Shown here one piece after another: positions 46,065 through 53,782 of a stretch of DNA of 64,000 nt; position 1 is the first letter of the stretch; each line of letters opens with the position of its first letter. A model generated the notes under the pieces. The model was not told where the DNA came from. It worked only from the letters and a program-made list of their open reading frames with translations, and ran no database searches. This DNA comes from Algoriphagus locisalis. GTDB lineage: Bacteria > Bacteroidota > Bacteroidia > Cytophagales > Cyclobacteriaceae. Location of the stretch: contig NZ_FPBF01000003.1 of NCBI RefSeq assembly GCF_900116615.1, forward strand, positions 713,431-777,430. Direction: 5' to 3'. The position numbers and the translations under genes were made by a program.

Positions 46065-46751
46065 TCAAAAGCTATAAAAATACCCAACCTTTGCCCATAG
46101 ACGAGTTCGGAAGCCTTCCTGAATAAATTTGTCGGTACGATAATCCAAACTCCATTCTAGTTTTTGACTGGAAGCAATCAGTTTACCGAGGGAGAATACC
46201 AAGCGATTTTCGATTTCGAACTCCCCACCCTGAAGACTAAAAATAGGTTCATTAGATAAAACCAAATAATGCTCACCAGGGTCTAATGTACTCCCTGAAA
46301 GCGGGATTTCTGTGGCTAGCCTGTACCGAAGCCTGATTTCTAAGGGATCACCTTTTGTGAAGGTTTGATCAGTCCGAAAACGGTGTGCCAGTTTCAATCT
46401 TCTCAGGCGGTTTACTGCGGCAAATTGCTGAATAATCCGATTGGCATTTGCCCCCTCCTGAATTCTGTGAAATACCCCAAATGCGATACTTTTTGTAGGG
46501 TTCAATTTGAAATCATAAAAACCCATCAAGTCCGTCCTGTAGTGGGTGAATTGCAATTCATCTTTTTGATCGCCGGAATTGTTATAGAAAATATCCTGAT
46601 GCTCTATTTTAAAAATTATCTTTTGATCATTCTTAATTATTTTAGTTAATGCTGCTTCGGGAAAGAATCCAGTAAAAAACTGACGGTCCTGAGCAAAAGA
46701 AGTCACCAAACTTAGAAGCACTAGTAAACTAGTCAAGTAAAACTTTCTCAT
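46065..46751 (-). CDS. DUF2490 domain-containing outer-membrane-like protein
   Basis: The 228-aa product has a signal peptide (VTSFAQ near residue 20). The rest matches DUF2490, a beta-barrel-like family: HRFRTDQTF, RLRYRLATEIPLSG, WAKVGYFYSF with a C-terminal phenylalanine. It is probably an outer-membrane protein of unknown function. The ATG at 46751 is preferred over a GTG at 46772, because it lies one base beyond the stop of the upstream gene and gives a proper signal peptide. It is the second gene of a two-gene unit. Confidence 0.83.
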   Translation of the reverse strand: MRKFYLTSLLVLLSLVTSFAQDRQFFTGFFPEAALTKIIKNDQKIIFKIEHQDIFYNNSGDQKDELQFTHYRTDLMGFYDFKLNPTKSIAFGVFHRIQEGANANRIIQQFAAVNRLRRLKLAHRFRTDQTFTKGDPLEIRLRYRLATEIPLSGSTLDPGEHYLVLSNEPIFSLQGGEFEIENRLVFSLGKLIASSQKLEWSLDYRTDKFIQEGFRTRLWAKVGYFYSF

Positions 46752-46752
46752 C

Positions 46753-47343
46753 TTAATACACGAGGTTTTCACTAGGTACCAAGACTATTTTGCGTTTAAA
46801 AATGAGAGAGCCCTTTTCAGAAAATAAGCCTTCAAATAGCTGCGAGGATCCAGTCTCATCTGGACCTATGAATTCTATTTCAAAGCGGGTCAGAATTCCT
46901 TCTTGACTATTTTCATCAAAAAAATCTTCCAGATCGTCTGGTTTTCCAGAGTATTGGATTTGAATCCGTTTTATATCTGAGCTTTTATAACCATCAAGAA
47001 GATAATCCTCCAAGCCAGCTTGAACTTCCTTTGGTAGCTCTTTAAAATCTATCTCAATTTCTACGTCTTGAATCAAACCCCAAGAGTCAAATTCTACGCT
47101 ATAAAATTTACCTTTTAACTTGAATTTGGCTTCATAGGAATACCCTGATTCGAAAATTTCCTGATACCATTTTGGTCTTTTTGAAGTTTCGAAAGCATCA
47201 TAGAGCCAATCCTTGGCCTCTTTAGGAACTTCTTTTTCCTCCACACGAAGCTCTCTCTCGACTTTGTCCTGAGCAAAAAGAGCCCCGGAAATCATCCAAA
47301 AAAAGACAAGAATCGAACTCTGTTTGAGAATAAGTTTTAACAT
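46753..47343 (-). CDS. Secreted hypothetical protein upstream of the DUF2490 gene
   Basis: The 196-aa product has a hydrophobic signal peptide (ending GALFAQ, about residue 24). The mature part is charged and acidic and contains two similar halves around KEAKDWLYDAFE and ELPKEVQAGLEDYL, each followed by a strand-rich stretch (YSYEAKFKLKGKFYSVEFD). This could be PepSY-like, but I do not recognise it firmly. The ATG at 47343 is chosen over a TTG at 47352. It is followed after 1 bp by the DUF2490 gene, so they are likely a functional pair. Confidence 0.72.
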   Translation of the reverse strand: MLKLILKQSSILVFFWMISGALFAQDKVERELRVEEKEVPKEAKDWLYDAFETSKRPKWYQEIFESGYSYEAKFKLKGKFYSVEFDSWGLIQDVEIEIDFKELPKEVQAGLEDYLLDGYKSSDIKRIQIQYSGKPDDLEDFFDENSQEGILTRFEIEFIGPDETGSSQLFEGLFSEKGSLIFKRKIVLVPSENLVY

Positions 47344-47585
47344 GGATTTCAATCTTGACCAAACGTTATTGAATTAAATACGACAAACTTAAGTAAAAGC
47401 TTAAAATTTAATGGAATTTTTTGCCTTTATCCCAACCTGAATAAAGTCAAATCAACCTTGGGAAATGATTTCACTGAAATTGAATAAAATGTTAGGAAAC
47501 CAGGCTGTAACCTAGCTACATCCCTACAGTGATCCAAAGGGTCATTTTATCCATTTGTGGTATTGATAGAAATCAATTGTAGGTT

Positions 47586-47690
47586 TCAGTTTGAGTTAGG
47601 CTTTTTCAAAACCCGGTAAAAGCAATAGGCAGTAAATGCGACCACCAGCAGTTGCACGCCTAGACAAAGAAATAATGCTGAACTATTCAT
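47586..47690 (-). CDS. MetS-like small subunit of the NSS transporter (34 aa)
   Basis: The 34-aa product MNSSALFLCLGVQLLVVAFT... has a single transmembrane helix (about residues 4-25) and a basic tail (FYRVLKKPNSN). Its ATG (47690) overlaps the last 8 bp of the NSS transporter gene, a strong sign of translational coupling. In Corynebacterium, the MetP methionine transporter needs a tiny single-span MetS subunit encoded directly after it. The analogy is structural and positional; I cannot confirm homology. It is easily missed because longer forms of the same frame overlap the transporter. Confidence 0.7.
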   Translation of the reverse strand: MNSSALFLCLGVQLLVVAFTAYCFYRVLKKPNSN

Positions 47691-49341
47691 GGGAAATAGA
47701 TTTACGTTTGATGCCTGAGTACCATACCAGTGCTGCGATAAACAGAAACAGAACAAGCATCTGTATTCGTGCCAGGGTAGAAAATAAGATTTTGGAGTCG
47801 TACATATCCCGGTTTTGGGGATCATTGAGTTGTAGAAGCTTCAGGTCATCATGAGTCAGCTTAGAGATCAGTGAGCTTGGGTCTAGAGCCCATCCTTCCC
47901 CATTCATTAAGCTAGTGAAAGCCGCAGTCCAGTCGTTGCTTTCCGGAGTGATCAAAGCACTCAACAATACCAGCAGCAAAAGCACGGGAGTGATGTACTT
48001 CATTACCCATTTGTAGCCAATGGGAATACGGATATCCGCACCACGGTTCAGCTCAGCCCATCCTCTGTCCATCCCAAAAACCCAAGTAAATAAGACCATT
48101 TCCAATAAAGCGAAAACCACCAAACTTACCGTTCCTGCCCAGTAGTCGTACTCGTCAAAATAACCATACTGGTAAAAAAGAATGGTAGGCAGTCCCATGA
48201 TCAGAGCGAGAATCCCGAAGCTTACAGCTCCTTTTACCTTTCCCCACCCGAACTCGTCTTGCATAAATCCCATCCAAGGAGTACCCATGGCTAAGGAGGA
48301 AGTAATGCCTGCAAAAAAGAGTAAGCCAAACCAGCAAATCCCTGCGATCATGCCGAACAGCTCTCCCCACTGCACAAATAAATACGGCATAGTCTGAAAT
48401 GCCATTCCGAATCCAGCATTCTCAATAATCCAGTCTAAACCAAGAAAACCTGCGGCAATTGGAATTACGATAGCGCTTCCCAGCACGATTTCCACCAGTT
48501 CATTGGTGAATCCCGAGGTGAGGGAATTCAGCGCAATATCCTCGTTTTCTTTCAAGTAGGAAGCATAGCACTGGATAGAGCCCATTCCCACTGAAAGGGT
48601 GAAGAATATCTGTCCTGCCGCAGCAAGCCAAACTTTGGGATCCAATAAGGAGCCGTATTGTGGAGTCCAAAGGAAGTTGATTCCATCCCAGGCATTCGCA
48701 TCAGGAAAAGCGGCGGACGCATTTTCTGTACCCATAGTCCAACCTTTGAAAGCGAGTACAGCTCCAAACAAAATCAGAAGCGGCATTCCGATTTTAGCCA
48801 CTTTTTCAATTCCTCCTAGTCCAGTAGAAAGAATGTAAATGTTGATTCCTAATACCAGTATGTAAACCAATACCGGAAGGAAAGGAATCCCAAAATCCGA
48901 TCCATTTAGATTGACGTACTGCACAAAGAACTCGCTGACTTCAGCTTGCGTCATCTGGGTGAATGTGCCGATCACCGTATGGATCACATAAATAAATGTC
49001 CAGGATTCTATGTAGGTGTAGTAGGCTACTACAGCTATATTGGTAAAAATCCCAAAGACTCCTATGTACTTCCACCAGTTGCGCTTGCTCATAGAATCCA
49101 GGATGTAAGGAGTGCTATGATTGCCTTTTTTGCCGCCAAATCTACCGATAGACCATTCGGTAAAAAGCAGCGGAATCCCCATCAAAATGAAACAGACCAG
49201 GTATGGAATGATGAAGGATCCTCCACCATTTTGTACTGCCTGCACGGGAAATCTTAAGAAGTTACCCAGTCCTACTGCATTTCCGGCCATCGCCAGAATA
49301 AGACCCGTTCTTGACCCCCAAGAATCGCTTTGCTTTGCCAT
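47683..49341 (-). CDS. Sodium-dependent transporter, NSS/SNF family
   Basis: The 552-aa product is a neurotransmitter:sodium symporter with about 12 membrane helices. The N-terminal signature WGSRTGLILAMAGNAVGLGN(F/L)LRFP holds unwound helix 1 residues used for sodium and substrate binding. GGGSFIIPYLVCF and the helix 6 region (FFTLSVGMGSIQCYASYL) are also typical. The family imports amino acids with sodium; the substrate cannot be read from sequence. A MetS-like micro-ORF overlaps its 3' end. Confidence 0.95.
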   Translation of the reverse strand: MAKQSDSWGSRTGLILAMAGNAVGLGNFLRFPVQAVQNGGGSFIIPYLVCFILMGIPLLFTEWSIGRFGGKKGNHSTPYILDSMSKRNWWKYIGVFGIFTNIAVVAYYTYIESWTFIYVIHTVIGTFTQMTQAEVSEFFVQYVNLNGSDFGIPFLPVLVYILVLGINIYILSTGLGGIEKVAKIGMPLLILFGAVLAFKGWTMGTENASAAFPDANAWDGINFLWTPQYGSLLDPKVWLAAAGQIFFTLSVGMGSIQCYASYLKENEDIALNSLTSGFTNELVEIVLGSAIVIPIAAGFLGLDWIIENAGFGMAFQTMPYLFVQWGELFGMIAGICWFGLLFFAGITSSLAMGTPWMGFMQDEFGWGKVKGAVSFGILALIMGLPTILFYQYGYFDEYDYWAGTVSLVVFALLEMVLFTWVFGMDRGWAELNRGADIRIPIGYKWVMKYITPVLLLLVLLSALITPESNDWTAAFTSLMNGEGWALDPSSLISKLTHDDLKLLQLNDPQNRDMYDSKILFSTLARIQMLVLFLFIAALVWYSGIKRKSISHE

Positions 49342-49390
49342 ATAAATAGATGGAAAATAAGGGTACCCAGACGGATACCCTTATGCTGAT

Positions 49391-49882
49391 TTAGTTTACT
49401 TGCTTGTTTATAATAGCGACCCACTTATCTGCCAAAACAGTCTCACCGTTGAGATCTGAATACATTTCTGCATCAAATATTTCCAATGTGACAGGTTCTT
49501 GTGAAGCATTTTTTGGATTTAGCTGCAGCCCCACGTATTCTGGGAGTTTGTGGTTGAGCTCTTTACCGTTAGATTCTTGGTATTTTTTGATCAGCTGCAC
49601 GTTTTTATACTCCGCCAGATTCAGGCTATAGCTCAAGCTTTCGCTATCCTGACGCAGGTAAACCAAGATATTTTCTTGTTGATCCAAGCCCATTGCGTAG
49701 CGAAATCTCCAAGTTTCGACCTCAGTAGGATTTGCTCCTTTCTGGCTTGCCAATTCTTTTAAATTGATAAGCAACTTCTTTTCTATCTTTTTATTTTTCT
49801 GTCCATTGTAAATGAACGGTACGCTGAATGCGCACATCAGTAAGCATGACATTATCAATGTCACAGGTTCTACATCAAACAT
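49391..49882 (-). CDS. Membrane-anchored hypothetical protein
   Basis: The 163-aa product has one N-terminal membrane helix (about residues 8-26, VTLIMSCLLMCAFSVPFIYN). A lysine-rich juxtamembrane stretch (NGQKNKKIEKK) and a soluble strand-rich domain follow (ENILVYLRQDSESLSYSLN; VTLEIFDAEMYSDLNGE). I do not recognise the family. It lies 49 bp upstream of the NSS transporter gene on the same strand and may be cotranscribed. Confidence 0.68.
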   Translation of the reverse strand: MFDVEPVTLIMSCLLMCAFSVPFIYNGQKNKKIEKKLLINLKELASQKGANPTEVETWRFRYAMGLDQQENILVYLRQDSESLSYSLNLAEYKNVQLIKKYQESNGKELNHKLPEYVGLQLNPKNASQEPVTLEIFDAEMYSDLNGETVLADKWVAIINKQVN

Positions 49883-49951
49883 GTGTGGTAATAGTAAGGT
49901 GAATAAAATTTTGAACTGGCCAGTGGGCTGACCCTAGATTTTATTGAACCC

Positions 49952-50296
49952 CTACCAGGTATAGAAGAACTGCATAAAAGTCTCTTTCACATCAAATAGT
50001 GGCAGAGATTTTCTAAAAAATGAAGGCTGAAGAAAGGCTTGCCCTAAAGCTAAATCCAATGAACTCCATTGCGAATTGAACTTAGCCCAAACCGTCCAAT
50101 CAACTGAGAATGGAGGTGTTTTCGGGGTTTCGAAGGAGCCAAGCAAATGGATCGTAGGAGCCACAGATTCGGACAGCGTAGATATGCCGTCCTCCTGATC
50201 ACCATAATGCGCAGCATGTGTGGGAAAGGACATAAAAGCACTAAAGCTCACAAGCCAGATAAGGCCAAGGAAGAATGCTATTTGCTTTTTATACAT
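49952..50296 (-). CDS. Small secreted hypothetical protein
   Basis: The 114-aa product has a strong signal peptide (about 1-29, FLGLIWLVSFSAFMSFPTHA). The mature ~85 residues contain SVDWTVWAKFNSQWSSLDLA and no known motif. The ATG at 50296 is chosen over a GTG at 50305. Coding status is likely because of the well-formed signal peptide, but conservation is unknown. Confidence 0.6.
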   Translation of the reverse strand: MYKKQIAFFLGLIWLVSFSAFMSFPTHAAHYGDQEDGISTLSESVAPTIHLLGSFETPKTPPFSVDWTVWAKFNSQWSSLDLALGQAFLQPSFFRKSLPLFDVKETFMQFFYTW

Positions 50297-50622
50297 GTGG
50301 CTCACTAGAAAATCGATGCAAGTTAAGTGAATAAAAAGCCTATTTGCAATAGGGAGTATTCTAATGCTAATTTAATTTTTGGCATTCCTCATTCTTCTCA
50401 AATGGAGAGTTTTTTTTGAGCATCAAGTCGTGCCTAAAGATTTGAAAACAAACATTGCATTAGTTAGGATTTAGACAGTAAAAATTCTAACCAAAGCAGA
50501 CTATAATAACCTCTCTTTACCAAAGATTTGTTAAGCGGTTTTCATTTTAGCCCGATGTCCCTAATATTGTAGCTTGATCATCACCCAATTATCAAACAGA
50601 CCTAGTTTAACCGCCCCCATCC
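50297..50622. other. AT-rich intergenic region between divergent genes
   Basis: About 325 bp with no ORF, RNA or hairpin that I can support. TAATATTG near 50571 resembles a -7 element (one mismatch to TAnnTTTG) about 45 bp before the MBOAT start, and is the best promoter candidate. Confidence 0.4.
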
Positions 50623-52077
50623 TTGCTTTTCAATTCACTTGACTTTGCAGTCTTTCTTCCAGTAGTTTTTGTACTCTATTGGTTTGTTTTAGACAAAAGC
50701 CTAAAATCGCAGAATCTTTTGATTGTGATGTCCAGCTATTTGTTTTATGGCTGGTGGGACTGGAGGTTTTTAGGGTTGATAGCCTTCAGTACGCTGGTGG
50801 ATTATGTAGTGGGTATTCAACTGGACAAATCTGAAGATGGTCTTCGCCGAAAGGCACTCTTGCTTCTGAGTCTTTCGGTCAATATCGGCTTATTGGGCTT
50901 TTTCAAATATTATAATTTCTTTCTGGACAATTTTGAAGATGCGTTCACGCTTCTTGGAATGCCCATCCAAACCAACACCCTAAACATCATTCTTCCGGTT
51001 GGGATAAGTTTTTACACCTTTCAGACGATGAGCTATTCCATCGATGTGTACAGGAGAAAATTAAAAGCAACCACGGATTTGGTGGCATTTATGGCATTTG
51101 TGAGTTTCTTTCCACAGTTGGTCGCGGGTCCGATTGAGCGAGCAACAAACCTTCTTCCCCAGTTTTTTGAAAAAAGGCAGTTTGATTACCAGCAAGCCGC
51201 AGATGGGATGCGACAGATTTTATGGGGCTTATTTAAGAAAATGGTAATCGCAGACAACTGTGCTGAATTTGCAAACATCATCTTCAGCAACTACTCTGAC
51301 TATGGAGGAATTACTCTGTTATTAGGCGCACTGTTCTTCACTTTTCAGATTTATGGGGACTTTTCAGGGTATTCAGATATTGCTATTGGTACCTCCAGAT
51401 TGTTCGGATTCAGACTGATGCAGAATTTTGCCTTCCCTTATTTTTCAAGGGATGTCGCCGAATTTTGGAGACGTTGGCACATTTCCCTTTCTACCTGGTT
51501 TAGGGATTATATTTACATTCCTCTAGGAGGCAGTAAAGGAAGCAAATCGATTCAGATCAGAAATGTTTTCATCATATTCCTGCTCAGTGGGTTTTGGCAT
51601 GGAGCCAATTGGACTTATATCGTATGGGGAGGATTGAATGCTATTTATTTCATTCCAGTATTGTTAAGAGGCAAAAACAGACAACACCTAGAACCGGTAG
51701 CCCTGGGCAAAAAATGGCCAAATTCCAGAGAATTCTTTGCTATGCTTGGCACATTTTGTCTGACGGTTTTATCCTGGATATTCTTCCGTGCCGAGAATAT
51801 GAACCATGCAATCAGCTACCTTGCAGGAATATTTTCCTATACTTTATTTGAGATTCCTGACTTCTCTATTTTCCCGGGAGCGATGACCTTATTGGTTTTG
51901 ATAGCTGGCTTCTTGGCTGTCGAGTGGAGAGGAAGGCTTGGCCAATTTGGGATTGCTGGCATCCAATTCATCCCTAGAAAGGCCACTAGATGGTCGCTTT
52001 ATGTATTGATCATTCTGATGATTGATATTTTCGGCAATACTTCCGAACAAATAGAATTTATTTATTTCCAATTTTAA
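50623..52077 (+). CDS. MBOAT family O-acyltransferase (AlgI-like)
   Basis: The 484-aa product is a polytopic membrane-bound O-acyltransferase. Family motifs are LPVGISFYTFQTMSYSIDVY, FFPQLVAGPIERA, the WRRWHISLSTWFRDYIYIPL block, and the catalytic histidine in GFWHGANWTYIVWGG. It likely transfers acyl groups (often acetyl) from a cytoplasmic donor across the membrane to a cell-surface or exopolysaccharide target. The start is TTG at 50623: an in-frame TAA lies 12 bp upstream and the next ATG (residue 36) would remove the conserved MLFNS N-terminus. An SGNH-like gene follows after 10 bp. Confidence 0.94.
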   Translation: MLFNSLDFAVFLPVVFVLYWFVLDKSLKSQNLLIVMSSYLFYGWWDWRFLGLIAFSTLVDYVVGIQLDKSEDGLRRKALLLLSLSVNIGLLGFFKYYNFFLDNFEDAFTLLGMPIQTNTLNIILPVGISFYTFQTMSYSIDVYRRKLKATTDLVAFMAFVSFFPQLVAGPIERATNLLPQFFEKRQFDYQQAADGMRQILWGLFKKMVIADNCAEFANIIFSNYSDYGGITLLLGALFFTFQIYGDFSGYSDIAIGTSRLFGFRLMQNFAFPYFSRDVAEFWRRWHISLSTWFRDYIYIPLGGSKGSKSIQIRNVFIIFLLSGFWHGANWTYIVWGGLNAIYFIPVLLRGKNRQHLEPVALGKKWPNSREFFAMLGTFCLTVLSWIFFRAENMNHAISYLAGIFSYTLFEIPDFSIFPGAMTLLVLIAGFLAVEWRGRLGQFGIAGIQFIPRKATRWSLYVLIILMIDIFGNTSEQIEFIYFQF

Positions 52078-52087
52078 TTACCTGTAA

Positions 52088-52978
52088 ATGAAGCTCTTCT
52101 TTAAACAAGCTATTGTATTTCTGGGAATTTTAGTGGCCGTTAATTTTTTGCTCTTCTTTCTGATCAGAGGGTTTTATATCAAGGACTATGACGAAGTTGA
52201 TCTAGCTTACCCATCCTATTTGTTAGCTGATTCGCATGGCACCCCATTGGGTGATTTTACTGAAAACCACCAAGTACATAATTTTTCGGGTCAAAGTGAC
52301 TCCTATCTTGATATGGAGCGAAAATTGAAATTCCTCATCCGAAATACTGAAGTGAAAAAGGTCTATATCACTGTGGATGATCACACGCTTTCTCCCACTA
52401 GGGAAAACCAAAACAATCTCGACAGATCTGCCTATTACACCGAAGCTGATGATTATAGCAATTATGGGCAATACATTAAGGAGAAGTATCTTAATTACTA
52501 CTGTGTTTTCTTGAATGACCGATATAGCTTGGTGATAAAAAATTTCATCCAAGATGAATTGTTTAATGTCTCTAAATGGGGAGGTGTGCGATCAAAAAGT
52601 TCTTGGGAGAAACTTTCAAATAAAGAGCAAATAACAATCACAAAAGATCGGGTCAAAAACTACTTTGAGTTTCCACAGCCGTCAGCGAGAATGTCAGAAT
52701 CTTTGATGAGAATTATCTCTTTATGCAAAGAAAAAGACATAGAATTAATCGGGTTACGATTCCCTTTGACTAAGACCTACGTGGATTTATTGAATGAGGA
52801 GAGTTATGAAGCAGACAGCCTAATGTCCATACACCAATTACAAGTTATAGATTTAGACAGTTTGTACCTGGAGCAGGATTCCCTATTTAGAGATATGGAT
52901 CATTTGGATAAAAAAGGAGGGGAGAAGTTCGCTAAAGTTCTATTCGAGAAAAAAACTACTCCTCAAATCAAGGTATAA
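52088..52978 (+). CDS. Membrane-anchored SGNH/AlgX-like partner of the MBOAT protein
   Basis: The 296-aa product has an N-terminal membrane anchor (about residues 8-29). The soluble domain begins with LLADSHGTPLG, the GDS-like nucleophile block, and ends with RDMDHLDKKGGEKFA, the Asp-x-x-His block of SGNH hydrolases and AlgJ/AlgX-type acetyltransferases. It would take acyl groups from the MBOAT protein and place them on a polysaccharide outside the membrane. It lies 10 bp downstream of the MBOAT gene. The overall identity beyond these motifs is weak, so the call is from motifs and context. Confidence 0.75.
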   Translation: MKLFFKQAIVFLGILVAVNFLLFFLIRGFYIKDYDEVDLAYPSYLLADSHGTPLGDFTENHQVHNFSGQSDSYLDMERKLKFLIRNTEVKKVYITVDDHTLSPTRENQNNLDRSAYYTEADDYSNYGQYIKEKYLNYYCVFLNDRYSLVIKNFIQDELFNVSKWGGVRSKSSWEKLSNKEQITITKDRVKNYFEFPQPSARMSESLMRIISLCKEKDIELIGLRFPLTKTYVDLLNEESYEADSLMSIHQLQVIDLDSLYLEQDSLFRDMDHLDKKGGEKFAKVLFEKKTTPQIKV

Positions 52979-53112
52979 TAGACACCCTCTCAGTAGTATT
53001 CTCTAAGTAAAATTCCAAGCGCGAATTAAAAGTGTATCCAAGATTTTTTTTTTAATAAACCCTATTTCCGTAGGAAGTTGGAAAACTCTAATGACAAGGA
53101 AGGGCAAAATGA

Positions 53113-53556
53113 TCACCTCTTAAAATATATAAAATCCGATTTGACCGGTTCAAATCCTGCTGCCCTCATGAGAAGAGCAATTTGTCCGCGATGATAAGTG
53201 GAATGGTTGACCAGATGGGTAAGTATGTCCGAGATTTTATTCTGAAACTCCTGACCTGCAAAATTACGGAAGTGGATATGTTCATCCAGCTCACGCAAGG
53301 AGATCACCTCCAAAGTCAAATCAAACAGCTCTTGGTTTCTTTCCTCAAATGAAGATAGTGGAAAATCTACCCAAGGGCTGGACAATGTTTTCTCCCCATT
53401 TATCCTCCCTATCCAGATCTGCTGGGCATTCAGAATATGATTGGCCAAGCGGGCAATGTCCTCTCCTATTGCATCACCATAGGACTTGAAACTGCGCGCC
53501 AATTCCTGATTAACCTGATAATTGTACTGGAAAAAATCCTTATAAAACACTTTCAT
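53113..53556 (-). CDS. DinB family protein
   Basis: The 147-aa product is a DinB-like four-helix metal-binding protein. The metal ligands are seen as His in ARLANHILNAQQIW (about residue 47) and HLVNHSTYHRGQ (about residue 125), where the H-x3-H pattern is typical. The family includes DNA-damage-induced proteins and bacillithiol-dependent or related transferases; a specific role is not known. The ATG at 53556 is preferred over a codon at 53589. It is preceded and followed by long spacers, so it is probably monocistronic. Confidence 0.87.
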   Translation of the reverse strand: MKVFYKDFFQYNYQVNQELARSFKSYGDAIGEDIARLANHILNAQQIWIGRINGEKTLSSPWVDFPLSSFEERNQELFDLTLEVISLRELDEHIHFRNFAGQEFQNKISDILTHLVNHSTYHRGQIALLMRAAGFEPVKSDFIYFKR

Positions 53557-53733
53557 ATTCCTTGTATTTGAAATCTGTATAGTGTGCACTAAGCTATCTC
53601 AATTTGAAACATAAACCCAAAAAAGTCAACAAAAGACTAGTTCAACACTACCTTCCCTTCCCTCGGATGTGATAAGCAGGGATTGTATTTCTGTCAAGAT
53701 GATTGCAAAGTATCCCTTGAGCTTTTACATTTT

Positions 53734-53774
53734 AGTAAAAAAACTATCCCCCAGAGCTCTCTCTGGGGGATAGT
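53734..53774 (-). terminator. Rho-independent terminator of the amidohydrolase gene
   Basis: The 14-bp perfect stem formed by 53743-53756 and 53761-53774 (ACTATCCCCCAGAG with its complement) has a 4-nt loop. On the minus strand it is followed by TTTTTTT, just after the stop at 53783. Confidence 0.9.
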
Positions 53775-53782
53775 ATGCTGGC

